NCBI GenBank assembly: GCA_030697165.1
Contig: JAUYQQ010000008.1
Coordinates: forward strand, 315,001 to 379,000
Reading direction: 5' to 3'
Length of the DNA: 64,000 nt
From: Acidobacteriota bacterium
GTDB taxonomy: Bacteria > Acidobacteriota > Vicinamibacteria > Vicinamibacterales > UBA2999
The position numbers and the translations under genes are program-made. Positions 7,779-17,756 of the stretch are shown here, in pieces. The stretch's first letter is position 1. Each line of letters opens with the position of its first letter. The notes beneath the pieces are model-generated. The model was given only the letters and a program-made list of their open reading frames with translations. It had not been told where the DNA came from and searched no databases.

Positions 7779-9155
7779 ATGGCGATGACGCACTGGGTGG
7801 TGGTGGCGGTGGTACTGCTTGGCTCGTGGGGGGCTTCGCCGGCGTCGGCGCAGACCGCGCCGGGCGCGGCGGTTCCCACCTTCAACAAGGACGTCGCCCC
7901 GATCTTGTTCGCGAACTGCGTGACCTGCCATCGGCCCGGCGAGATCGCGCCAATGTCGCTCGTGACCTTCAAGGACACCCGGCCGTGGGCGCGCGCGATC
8001 GCCGCCAGGGTGGCCGACGGCACCATGCCGCCATGGCACGCCGACCCGGCGTACGGCGCGTTCGTCAACGAGCGCCGCCTGAGCGACGCCCAGAAGTCGA
8101 TAGTCGACCGCTGGGCAAAGGGCGGCGCGCCTGAAGGCAACGCGGCCGACCTGCCGCCGGCGCCGCGGTATCCCAATGGCTGGAGCATTGGCGAGCCCGA
8201 CGCGGTGCTGTCGATGCAGGAGGACTACCCCATCCCGGCCACCGGGGTCGTTGACTATCAGTACCTCGTGGTGCCGGCCAACTTCGCCGAGGACCGGTGG
8301 ATTCAGGCGTGGGAACTGCGGCCCGGGAATCCCAAGGTAGTGCATCACGTGATCGTCTATACGATGGCGCCGCCGGCGGCAGCTCCGGCAGGTGGTGCGG
8401 CACGGACAGCAGCGGCACGGCCGACGCCCATCTTCACCTTCGATGGCAATACCCAGATTCCCGCCGGGCAGACCGGCGGACCGCCGCTGCCTCCCGATCA
8501 ACGCAAGGCGGCGGGTCCGAACGATCGGCCGCGTCCCGGTCCGCTCAGCCCCTCGATTGGCGGCTATGTGCCCGGCAATTCAGTGCGGCGCTTCCCCGAG
8601 GGCACCGCCATGCTGCTGCCGGCGGGGCATTCGCTGGTCTTCCAGATGCACTACACCACCATCGGCCAGGCGACCACCGATCGGTCGCGCTTCGGCATCA
8701 AATTCGCCGCCGCGCCTCCTCGAGTCGCGCTCAGGTCAACGCCCCTCATCAATGGCAGCCTGCACATCCCGCCGGGAGCCGCCAATCATCGCGTTGACGC
8801 CAGCATGACCATCAACAGCGACATCCTGCTCTTCAGCATGGTGCCCCACACCCACGTCAGGGGTATTCGCTGGCGCTACGAGGTGGTCTACCCGGGTGGC
8901 CGGCGCGAAACCATTCTGTCGGTCCCCAACTACGACTTCGACTGGCAGCACGAGTACGTGTTCCGCGAGCCGCTCCGCCTGCCGGCCGGCACGAAGCTCG
9001 AAGCCTCGGCATGGTACGACAACTCGCCGGCCAATAAGTCGAATCCCGATCCGACCAAGGACGTCCGCTGGGGCGACCAGACGTTCGAGGAGATGATGTT
9101 TACCAGCCTCACCTTCAGCATCGTCACCGCGCCCGCGCCAACGCCGCAGCGCTAG
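7779..9155 (+). CDS. Secreted cytochrome c / copper type II monooxygenase-like protein
   Basis: A 458-residue exported protein. It has a Sec signal peptide (about 1-25, ending SPASAQ), then a short cytochrome c-like domain with one heme-binding CVTCH (about 48-52) and the candidate axial ligand MPPWH region. A C-terminal domain (about 180-455) resembles the copper type II ascorbate-dependent (PHM/DBM) fold, with His-rich motifs KVVHHVIVYT, FQMHYT and MVPHTHVRG as likely copper ligands. A low-complexity Ala/Pro/Gly segment (about 205-265) interrupts the first copper half. The substrate is unknown. Confidence 0.75.
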   Translation: MAMTHWVVVAVVLLGSWGASPASAQTAPGAAVPTFNKDVAPILFANCVTCHRPGEIAPMSLVTFKDTRPWARAIAARVADGTMPPWHADPAYGAFVNERRLSDAQKSIVDRWAKGGAPEGNAADLPPAPRYPNGWSIGEPDAVLSMQEDYPIPATGVVDYQYLVVPANFAEDRWIQAWELRPGNPKVVHHVIVYTMAPPAAAPAGGAARTAAARPTPIFTFDGNTQIPAGQTGGPPLPPDQRKAAGPNDRPRPGPLSPSIGGYVPGNSVRRFPEGTAMLLPAGHSLVFQMHYTTIGQATTDRSRFGIKFAAAPPRVALRSTPLINGSLHIPPGAANHRVDASMTINSDILLFSMVPHTHVRGIRWRYEVVYPGGRRETILSVPNYDFDWQHEYVFREPLRLPAGTKLEASAWYDNSPANKSNPDPTKDVRWGDQTFEEMMFTSLTFSIVTAPAPTPQR

Positions 9156-9212
9156 CCGGGCGGGCCCGGCCGACGGGGCCCGCAAACCTTTTGCCGGCGC
9201 CTTCCGTCTATG

Positions 9213-9250
9213 TCCATGGAAGGTATATCCACCATGGATATAGTTACGGA
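9213..9250 (+). promoter_or_regulatory. PadR promoter with overlapping operator
   Basis: TATATCC-ACCAT-GGATATA (9224-9242) is a perfect 7-bp inverted repeat, preceded by the palindrome TCCATGGA (9213-9220). The right arm overlaps TATAGT (9239-9244), a -10 placed 6 nt before the padR ATG at 9251. A dimeric PadR regulator bound here would block RNA polymerase, so autorepression of a leaderless transcript is the simple reading. Confidence 0.6.
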
Positions 9251-9613
9251 ATGAGCCCGTCTGGACCCCGTCCCGAATCCCTGCTGCCGCTCCCGCCGGC
9301 AGTGTTCCACATCCTCATGGCCGTGGCCGACGAAGACCGCCACGGCTACGCCATCATCCAGGAAGTGCTGGCGCGCACGGCGGGCGAGGTCCGGCTGAGC
9401 CCGGGGACGCTGTACCGATCGATCCAGCGCATGCTCGATGACGACCTGATCGTGGAGACGCACGAGCGGCCGGCGCCGGAAATGGACGACGAGCGTCGTC
9501 GCTATTACGCCATTACCAGGTTTGGCCAGGCGGTCGCGCAGGCCGAGGCCTCGCGGCTCACCGACCTCATCAAGCTGGCCCGCGCCAGCGGTTTCATGCC
9601 GGGGAAGGCGTGA
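9251..9613 (+). CDS. PadR-family transcriptional regulator
   Basis: A 120-residue PadR winged-helix regulator. The signature is clear: PPAVFHILMAVADEDRHGYAI, GEVRLSPGTLYRSIQRML and RRRYYAITRFGQAV. An in-frame ATG 60 nt further upstream exists but would place the operator and -10 inside the coding region, so MSPSGPRPES is preferred. It overlaps the following permease gene, the usual PadR-permease arrangement in acidobacteria, and probably controls that gene and itself through the inverted repeat upstream. Confidence 0.9.
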   Translation: MSPSGPRPESLLPLPPAVFHILMAVADEDRHGYAIIQEVLARTAGEVRLSPGTLYRSIQRMLDDDLIVETHERPAPEMDDERRRYYAITRFGQAVAQAEASRLTDLIKLARASGFMPGKA

Positions 9614-12231
9614 TGCGGTTCTATCGCGCGCTGTTGCGGCTCTACCCGCGGTCGTTTCGGGCCGAGTATGGCGGCGAGATGAGCGCGGTGTTCGCCCGCG
9701 AGTGGCAGGCCACCCGCGGCTTTGGGCGGATCGTCTTCCTGTTGCGCGCACTCGGCGACGCGCTCCTCAACGCCGCCCGCGTGCATGGCGATATTACGCA
9801 GCAAGACCTGCAGTACGCCGTCCGGTCGCTCCGCCGCACCCCGGGCTTCACCATCACCGCCATCGTCGTCGCGGCCCTGGGCATTGGCGCGACCACGGCG
9901 ACCTTCTCAGTCGCCGACCATGTGCTGCTGCGGCCGCTGCCGTTCCCAAACTCGGAACGGCTTGTCAAGCTGTGGCAAACGCAGCTGACGCGCGGCAACT
10001 CACGGCTCGAGCCGTCGCCGCCGAACTTCCTGGATTGGCAGCGCCTGGCCTCGTCGTTCGAGGGGGTCGAGGCCTACACCGGGACCGCCGCCACGCTGCT
10101 CGGCGGCAGTGAACCCGAGCGAATTGCCGGACAGCGCGTGACCGGCGGCGCCTTTACGCTGCTCGGCCGCACGGCGACCCTGGGCCGCACCTTGCTCGAG
10201 TCGGACATCGCGTCGGACCAGAATCCCATTGTGATCAGCGATCGGCTCTGGCGGTCGCGCTTCGGCGCCGACCCCAACGTGCTCGGGCAGACCTTGGCGC
10301 TCGACGACGCCACCTCCGTGATCGTCGGCGTGATGCCGCCCGACTTCATCTTTCCCGATCGTGAGAGCGACTTCTGGCGGCCGTTCCGGTTCAACCCTCA
10401 GACCGGCGACGACGATCGCAACAACCACTACCTGGGCGTGATCGCCAGGCTGAAGCCGGACGTCACCTTCGAGCAGGCGGGTTCGGAGATGCAGGTCATC
10501 GCCGAGCAACTCAGGCAGCAGCACCCGAAGGAGCTGGCCGACACCAGCGCCGGCGCGTTCCGCTGGCGCGACGAGGTCAGGGCCCAATCGCGCATGCTGC
10601 TAACGGCCCTGGTCGCGGCATCGCTGTGCGTGCTGCTGATCGCGTGCACCAACCTCGCCAACCTCCTGATGTCCCGCGCCTTGTCCCGACGCACTGAGTT
10701 CGCGGTGCGGGCGGCGGTTGGCGCAAGCGTGGATCGGCTCGTCCGCCAGATGCTCACCGACAGCCTGCTGCTGGCCGGCGCCGGCGGTGCGCTCGGCGTC
10801 CTGCTGGCCGTGGTGTCGGCCCCGCTCGTCGTGCGCCTGGTGCCCTCGATGCTGCCGATTGCGGAGGTCCCGCCGCTCGACCTGCGGATGCTGTGTGGCG
10901 CGGCGGTGTTAACGCTGCTTACCGGCATCGCATTCGGCGTGCTGCCGGCGCTCAAGGTTTGCCGCCGGGCGGACGGGTCGGCGTTGAAGCAAGGCGCGCG
11001 CGGCGGCACCGGACGGGGCACCGAACGCCTGCGTTCGTCGCTGGTTGTTGCCGAGATCGTCGCGGCGGTGGTGCTGCTCGTGTCGGCGGGCTTGATGATC
11101 CAGGCGCTGTTGCGCGTGCAGGCCATCGATCCCGGTTTCAACGCGACCAACGTGCTGACGTTGCGCACGGCGCTCCCCACCCCCAAGTACGAATTGACGA
11201 CGACGCGCCAGCAGTTCTATCAACGCGTGCTCGACGAGGTCCACGCGCTGCCGGGCGTCACGCGGGCCGCGTACATCAGCTTTCTGCCCATGACGATGCG
11301 CGGCGGAATCTGGCCGATCCTGACGACGGCCGAGGACCCCGAGAGTCCCGGCGGCTTCGTGGCGCCCGATCCGCGCGACCAGCGAAGCGCCAGCGTGCGC
11401 TTTGTGACACCCGGGTTCTTTGACGCCATGGGCACACCCCTGCTGCAGGGACGCGACGTGTCCTCCAGTGACACGCTCAACACCCAGCGGGTCGCCGTCG
11501 TGAGCCAATCGTTCGCGCGCGAGCACTTCCCCAACCAGGATCCCGTCGGCCGCCAGTTCGCGGTCGCCTTCGCGGCGCGCACCATTGTCGGCGTGGTCGG
11601 CGACATCCGGGTGCGCGGCCTCGAGCGCGAAAGCGAACCGCAGGTTTACATGCCGGCCGCGCAGCAGTTCGACGGCCAGCTCACCTTTTATGTGCCCAAG
11701 GACCTGGTGATTCGCTCGACCGTAACGTCGACAACGTTGATCCCGTCCGTGCGGGCGATCATCAACCGCGCCGACAGTCAGCAGCCGGTCACCGACATCA
11801 GGACGCTGGAGGCAGTGATGACGCTCGAGACGGCGCCGCGGGTGGTCCAACTGCGCGTGCTCGGCGCGTTCGCGGCCGCCGCCGTCCTGTTGGCAGCCAT
11901 CGGGATTCACGGGCTGCTCGCCTTCACGGTGTCGGCACGCGCGCGTGAGATCGGCGTGCGCATCGCGCTCGGCGCAACCGCGCGCGACATCCTGAAGATG
12001 GTCGCCGGCAGAAGTGCCTTGCTGGCGGGCATGGGCGTCGCGATTGGCGTCACTGTGGCCTATGCCGCCGCCCGGTCGATGCAGTCGCTGCTGGCGGGCG
12101 TCGAACCGGCAAACGCCACGGTCTTCGCGGCCGCCGCCGGCCTGGCGCTGCTGATGGCAGTGGCCGGCAGCATCCTGCCGGCCTGGCGCGCCGTTCGGGT
12201 GGATCCGCTGACGGCGACACGGGCGGATTAG
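9613..12231 (+). CDS. MacB/FtsX-like duplicated permease (ADOP type), PadR-linked
   Basis: An 872-residue permease. An N-terminal permease-prefix domain (YRALLRLYPRSFRAEYGGEM, about 3-70) precedes the core that begins QDLQYAVRSLRRTPGFTITA. The order is transmembrane segment, periplasmic domain, FtsX core (ACTNLANLLMSRALSRRTEF), periplasmic domain, and second FtsX core (GIHGLLAFTVSARAREIGVR). The ATG sits inside the padR stop (TGATG); a GTG one codon earlier is possible. It lacks an ATPase domain. Its relation to the permease at 2881-5295 is paralogy, not tandem duplication, because the sequences differ throughout. Confidence 0.88.
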   Translation: MRFYRALLRLYPRSFRAEYGGEMSAVFAREWQATRGFGRIVFLLRALGDALLNAARVHGDITQQDLQYAVRSLRRTPGFTITAIVVAALGIGATTATFSVADHVLLRPLPFPNSERLVKLWQTQLTRGNSRLEPSPPNFLDWQRLASSFEGVEAYTGTAATLLGGSEPERIAGQRVTGGAFTLLGRTATLGRTLLESDIASDQNPIVISDRLWRSRFGADPNVLGQTLALDDATSVIVGVMPPDFIFPDRESDFWRPFRFNPQTGDDDRNNHYLGVIARLKPDVTFEQAGSEMQVIAEQLRQQHPKELADTSAGAFRWRDEVRAQSRMLLTALVAASLCVLLIACTNLANLLMSRALSRRTEFAVRAAVGASVDRLVRQMLTDSLLLAGAGGALGVLLAVVSAPLVVRLVPSMLPIAEVPPLDLRMLCGAAVLTLLTGIAFGVLPALKVCRRADGSALKQGARGGTGRGTERLRSSLVVAEIVAAVVLLVSAGLMIQALLRVQAIDPGFNATNVLTLRTALPTPKYELTTTRQQFYQRVLDEVHALPGVTRAAYISFLPMTMRGGIWPILTTAEDPESPGGFVAPDPRDQRSASVRFVTPGFFDAMGTPLLQGRDVSSSDTLNTQRVAVVSQSFAREHFPNQDPVGRQFAVAFAARTIVGVVGDIRVRGLERESEPQVYMPAAQQFDGQLTFYVPKDLVIRSTVTSTTLIPSVRAIINRADSQQPVTDIRTLEAVMTLETAPRVVQLRVLGAFAAAAVLLAAIGIHGLLAFTVSARAREIGVRIALGATARDILKMVAGRSALLAGMGVAIGVTVAYAAARSMQSLLAGVEPANATVFAAAAGLALLMAVAGSILPAWRAVRVDPLTATRAD

Positions 12232-12236
12232 CCTTT

Positions 12237-12325
12237 CCTAACACGAAGGTCACGAAGACCACGAAGACCGACCTGTTGTTCGTGTAAAGAAGAGTGCTCC
12301 GTGTCCTTCGTGATCTTCGTGTTTG
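12237..12325. repeat. CACGAAG phrase hairpin
   Basis: Tandem CACGAAG-type units (ACACGAAGGTCACGAAGACC and neighbours) on the left are answered by their inverted form (CCTTCGTGATCTTCGTG) on the right, giving an imperfect hairpin with a loop of about 35 nt. The same phrase family occurs at 29501-29612. The right arm runs up to the promoter of the next gene. Confidence 0.75.
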
Positions 12326-12342
12326 CCCTTATTCTTGGCGAC

Positions 12343-13188
12343 ATGAATCGCAGACCCGTCATTGGCGCCCTCTTCGCGGCGATCGCCGTCGGCACCACGC
12401 TCGCCGGACAAGCCGTGACCACGCAGGTCGGCATCACCGAAGGGCGCGCCCGGGAGGCCGTGTTCGACTCGTTCATGGCCGGCGCGGTGTCGGTTGCCGG
12501 CAAGGCCGAAGTGTTCACGGCCGCGACGCCACAGGCCAAAGTCGCCATGGTAAATGCCGCCACGACGCTGGCGCGCGCGTTTGTCGAGAGCGATGAGTTC
12601 AGGCGCCGCTACGCCGACCATCGCGAGGCCAATGGCCCGGACCCATTGCCCGCCGAGCTGACCGCCGACCAGGTGCTGGCCAAGCAACGCGCCGGCTTCG
12701 AGCAGCAGGTCGAGGCCCTGCGCAAGCAGTTTGGCAGCGACGCCATCACCCCGGAACAGAAGGCGACGCTCGAGGAAGGCTTTGAGACCATGCGCGCGCA
12801 GTTTACGGCGATGGAGACGGGGCCGCGGAAGGCCGAACTCGAGAGTGTCCTGAAGACCCAGCGAACCGAGCAGGTCAGCGCGCACGCGGCCGCGACGAAG
12901 GCGTTCGACGCCGCCTATCCGGCCGACCCGCGGGCGCTGGTCGCCCTGCGGCTCCGCGCGTTTCTCGACGGGACGCGCGACATCGACTACACGGCCCGGC
13001 TGGTCGAGCAGGGCAAAGTGCGCAAGTTCGCGGACGCGGCCCTCGAGGCCAAACCCGCCGAATGGAAGATGTGCTTTCGCGCGGGCAAGCCGGCCACCGA
13101 CGCGGCCCGCGAATTCGCCAGCAAATGGCTCACCGACCTCACGACGCAAGGCGCCGTCCCCGAGGCTGTGGCGGCCCAAGGGCTGTGA
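12343..13188 (+). CDS. Exported alpha-helical protein of unknown function
   Basis: A 281-residue protein not recognised. It has a probable Sec signal peptide (MNRRPVIGALFAAIAVGTTLAG). The rest is rich in Ala, Glu and Lys and predicted to be mostly helical (for example AGFEQQVEALRKQFGSDAI), with coiled-coil potential at about 105-190. The upstream frame is open, but MNRRPV is chosen because TATTCT (12330-12335) lies exactly 7 nt before this ATG and the earlier sequence is repeat. A lone Cys sits near the C terminus (WKMCFRAG). Confidence 0.65.
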   Translation: MNRRPVIGALFAAIAVGTTLAGQAVTTQVGITEGRAREAVFDSFMAGAVSVAGKAEVFTAATPQAKVAMVNAATTLARAFVESDEFRRRYADHREANGPDPLPAELTADQVLAKQRAGFEQQVEALRKQFGSDAITPEQKATLEEGFETMRAQFTAMETGPRKAELESVLKTQRTEQVSAHAAATKAFDAAYPADPRALVALRLRAFLDGTRDIDYTARLVEQGKVRKFADAALEAKPAEWKMCFRAGKPATDAAREFASKWLTDLTTQGAVPEAVAAQGL

Positions 13189-13242
13189 ATTTGGGTTGAA
13201 CCCCTGGCCCAATGGGTCTATCGTCTCGCGAGGGAGACACCC

Positions 13243-14064
13243 ATGGAGATTGACCGCAGAGCCTTCATCGCCAGCCTTGGCGGCACCACCGCCGTCAGCC
13301 TGATGAGTTCGGAGGCCAAGGCCGACGCGCTCGAGCACTGGATGGAAGACCAGCTCGACGAGCAGGCCGCCGCCGCCAGTGGCCAGGAGAAGTTTCCGAC
13401 TGTCGCCGAGCTCGAGGCGCAGATCGAGACGCGCTCCTTCCGGCGCGGCGCGGGCAACGTCTTCACCTCGGGCAATCGCGGCGGCAACGTCAAGCGCCTC
13501 CCGGAGATGCCCAAGAACCCGACCCTCCAGGATTTCTTCCGCCTGCGCTTCGCGCCGGCCAACCACGTGCTGCAGAGCGCGACGCGCGCGCTCAAGACCG
13601 GCATGTCGGAAGAGATCATCCTGGCCTGCCTGCTGCACGACTGCGCGCAGGCACTGATGAAGGCCGACCACGGGTGGTGGGGCGCGCAGTTGTTCGAGCC
13701 GTACATCCCCGAGAAGTCCACGTTCGGCATCCGCTATCACCAGACGTTGCGGTTCTATGCCGACGCCGACGCGGGCTACGAGTATCCGGATCTCTACTAC
13801 CGCATCTTCGGCCAGGACTACGTGCCGCCGCCGCACATCGAGGCCACCTACAAGATGCTCCGCAACCACAAGTGGTACATGGAGCCGCGCCTGGTGACGG
13901 TCAACGACCTGTACGCCTTCGACCCGAACGCGAAGGTCTCGATCGATCCGTTCGAGGACATCATCGGGCGCCACTTCAAGACACCGAAGGAAGGGCTCGG
14001 TAACGACAACACCCCCAGTTCGCACATGTGGCGCACGCTCGCCAATCCTGACGCGCCGCTGTGA
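13243..14064 (+). CDS. Tat-exported HD-domain-like protein
   Basis: A 273-residue protein. The N terminus MEIDRRAFIASLGGTTAV is a twin-arginine type leader. An HD motif appears in ACLLHDCAQALMKADHGWWG (about 125-145), preceded by NHVLQSATRALKTG and followed by His-containing FGIRYHQTLRFYADADAGYE, a pattern like metal-dependent HD phosphohydrolases or the distantly related inositol oxygenases. The substrate is unknown. A purine-rich GGGAGAC 6 nt before the ATG can serve as ribosome binding site. Its stop overlaps the next gene's start. Confidence 0.6.
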   Translation: MEIDRRAFIASLGGTTAVSLMSSEAKADALEHWMEDQLDEQAAAASGQEKFPTVAELEAQIETRSFRRGAGNVFTSGNRGGNVKRLPEMPKNPTLQDFFRLRFAPANHVLQSATRALKTGMSEEIILACLLHDCAQALMKADHGWWGAQLFEPYIPEKSTFGIRYHQTLRFYADADAGYEYPDLYYRIFGQDYVPPPHIEATYKMLRNHKWYMEPRLVTVNDLYAFDPNAKVSIDPFEDIIGRHFKTPKEGLGNDNTPSSHMWRTLANPDAPL

Positions 14065-14513
14065 TGAAGTTGGCCGTGATGGCGATTCTCGGCTTGTCCG
14101 CCGTAGCCTTGGCGAAGGTGGAAGCCGGCCTGGCGATTCAGTCAGGCCGGCCGACCAACTACCAGGGCCTCGAGATCACCGCGCTCGGCGTCGCGCGCGC
14201 GCAAAATGTGCCCCTGGTTGATTGTCCACCGACCACCAACTCCCAGCGTGGCAACGCCAGGGCCGGCGAAGAGTTCGCCGTCGTGACCATGGCGTTCAAG
14301 GTCACACCCGCGTTCAAGGAAACGATCGTCAAGAAACCGGTGCTGACCGACGCCTCCGGCAAGGTCTACAACACCTCGGTCGCCATCATCGATCCGGGTT
14401 CACAGCCCGAATACCAGTGCTCGTTCCCGTTCCGCGTGCCCAGCGGCACGAAGGTCGCGTCCGTGCAGGTCGATACGGCCACGATCGACCTGGCGGCCTT
14501 CGAGAAGCAGTGA
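14064..14513 (+). CDS. Small exported protein, beta-sandwich (DUF4352-like)
   Basis: A 149-residue protein with a signal peptide (MKLAVMAILGLSAVALAKVEA). The mature part has alternating hydrophobic strands (GEEFAVVTMAFKVTP; KVASVQVDTATIDLAAF), suggesting an Ig-like or DUF4352 sandwich of the kind found on many bacterial lipoproteins and secreted proteins. Two Cys (in LVDCPP and EYQCSF) could form a disulfide. Start ATG overlaps the upstream stop (GTGATG). Function is unknown. Confidence 0.55.
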   Translation: MKLAVMAILGLSAVALAKVEAGLAIQSGRPTNYQGLEITALGVARAQNVPLVDCPPTTNSQRGNARAGEEFAVVTMAFKVTPAFKETIVKKPVLTDASGKVYNTSVAIIDPGSQPEYQCSFPFRVPSGTKVASVQVDTATIDLAAFEKQ

Positions 14514-14992
14514 GGCTCGAGGACGTCGAGCACGTCGCCGAGACGCTCGATATCGGACCCGGCACCGAAGTCTTCGAGGTCGCTTGCGGTACGGGCGAGT
14601 TCCTGCTTCCCTTCCACGACAACGGCTTCATGGTGGGTGGGCTCGACTCCAATGCCACGCTCATCGCCGAGGCGAAAGCCGCGATGCCGGAGGGGCGCTT
14701 TACAACCGGCCTCCTGACCGAGCTCGATCCCGCCCAACCGTGGCAAGTGGTGGTGTGCCGCGCCTTCGGCGCCTTTCCCGATGTGGATTACGCCCGCGGC
14801 GTGCTGGCGCGCATGGCCGCCAAGGCCACGCACGCGGTGGCGCTGCTGGACGTCCCTGAAGCCAGGTTCGACCAACGCTGGATGCTGCGCGCCTTCGCCG
14901 AGATCGGCGTCTCGGCGGTGCAGATGGAAGTGGTGAAGGGGGACGGCGGAGCAACGAACGAGGCGCGCTACAACGTGTTCGCGCGCCTTTGA
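14510..14992 (+). CDS. SAM-dependent methyltransferase, short
   Basis: A 160-residue class I methyltransferase-like protein. The SAM-binding motif I is VFEVACGTGEFLLPFH (about 23-38), then GGLDSNATLIAEAKAAMP as motif II and VVVCRAFGAFPDV as motif III. The likely start is GTG overlapping the upstream TGA (GTGA), giving VRLEDVEHVAETL. The frame is open upstream but there it shadows the preceding gene. The end lacks a long substrate domain. The methyl acceptor is unknown. Confidence 0.65.
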   Translation: MRLEDVEHVAETLDIGPGTEVFEVACGTGEFLLPFHDNGFMVGGLDSNATLIAEAKAAMPEGRFTTGLLTELDPAQPWQVVVCRAFGAFPDVDYARGVLARMAAKATHAVALLDVPEARFDQRWMLRAFAEIGVSAVQMEVVKGDGGATNEARYNVFARL

Positions 14993-15050
14993 ACCCACGT
15001 GATTGAACCCACGTGATTGAACCCGCGGGCTTGAACCTTCGCGCTTGAAC
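14993..15050. repeat. GATTGAACCCACGT phrase repeat
   Basis: Four tandem units of the form GATTGAACCCACGT / GCTTGAACCTTCGC lie between the convergent methyltransferase and oxidase genes. Same family as 60336-60530 and 63108-63225, here with one arm only. Confidence 0.7.
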
Positions 15051-15356
15051 CTACTGCAGACTCGGCAGCATCGGCGTGAGCGCCTTTGAGCCGTAGTCGA
15101 CCATGAACAGCCCGAGCAGGATCACCAGGAAGAACAGGCCGGTCGCGACCGTCAGCTTGGTCAGCTTGCTCGCGTACTTCACGTGCATGAAGTACCAGAT
15201 GACCAGCGTCGCCTTGAAGCCGGCGATCAGCATGGCCACCGAGAAGTTCAGCTGGCCGAGGTCGATGAAGGCCGCCCCGACGGTGACCGCGGTCAACACC
15301 ATCAGCGCGCCAAAGATGGTGACGTAGAGGCTGACGGGAGAAACGTGTCCAGACAT
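15051..15356 (-). CDS. ctaF: Cytochrome c oxidase subunit IV
   Basis: A 101-residue membrane protein with three hydrophobic segments: SLYVTIFGALMVLTAVTVGA, MLIAGFKATLVIWYFMHVKY and LTVATGLFFLVILLGLFMVD. The motif KATLVIWYFMHVKY is typical of small prokaryotic subunit IV (CyoD/CtaF-like), which helps assembly of the heme-copper oxidase. It is the last gene of the respiratory operon. Its ATG overlaps the subunit III stop by one base. Confidence 0.9.
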   Translation of the reverse strand: MSGHVSPVSLYVTIFGALMVLTAVTVGAAFIDLGQLNFSVAMLIAGFKATLVIWYFMHVKYASKLTKLTVATGLFFLVILLGLFMVDYGSKALTPMLPSLQ

Positions 15357-16127
15357 TACGTGTGCCTCTCGACGAGGTAAAGCAGCGGGAACAGGAAGAT
15401 CCAGACGATGTCGACGAAGTGCCAGTAGAGGCCGGCCATTTCGACCGGCGTGTAGTAATGCTCGTCGAACCGGCCGTGATACGCCATCCACGTGATCACC
15501 AGCATGATGCCGATGCCGATGATCATGTGCAGGGCGTGCAGGCCCGTCATGGTGAAGTACAGGCTGAAGTAGATCTGGGTCGTCAGCTGCAGCTGCTCGG
15601 GACTGAGGGTCAGCTCGCGATGGGGCTCCGCGGCCGCAGCCGCGGCGGGCGCGGCAGCTGCCCCGGCCGCCGGCGCTTCGTGTGCCGCGGCCCACTGGAA
15701 GTTGTAGCCGGGCACGTGATGGTGCTCGAACTTGTCGGCGTACTCGATCACCTTGACGCCCAGGAAGACGCCGCCCAGGATCATCGTCAGGATCAGCCAG
15801 TTGACGGTGGCGGTCCGCTTGTTGGTCTGAGCGCCGCGCACGGCCATGGCCATGGTCAGCGAGCTGCCGATCAGCACGGCGGTATTGAGGCCGCCCCAGA
15901 ACAGGCTGAGCGAACGGCTGGCCTCGGCAAACGCATCGAAGTACCAGATGCGATAGACCATGTAGGCCGCGAACAGGCCGCCGAAGAACAGGATTTCGGT
16001 GAGCAGGAACACCCACATCCCGACCACGGCAGCTTCTTTCTGCTGCCCCATCGTCTCGAAATGGTGCTGCAGCGCCGGGTGGTGGGCGGCGTGCGCCTGG
16101 CCGTGCCCGTCAGCGTGCACTACCGGG

Positions 16128-16135
<8 letters not shown>
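15356..16135 (-). CDS. ctaE: Cytochrome c oxidase subunit III
   Basis: A 259-residue integral membrane subunit III. Family features include [40 protein letters not shown] and [18 protein letters not shown] near the C terminus. An Ala/Pro-rich insert (about 147-172) lies in a loop between transmembrane helices and is unusual for the family. The start overlaps subunit I by 8 bp. Subunit III stabilises the catalytic subunit and its proton entry. Confidence 0.94.
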
Positions 16136-17753
<1,618 letters not shown>

Positions 17754-17756
17754 GGC

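Noticed and set aside
12228-14025. A 591-codon minus-strand frame opposite the unknown exported proteins
   Set aside because: Its plus-strand partners have signal peptides, promoters and coupled starts; the antisense frame has shadow composition.
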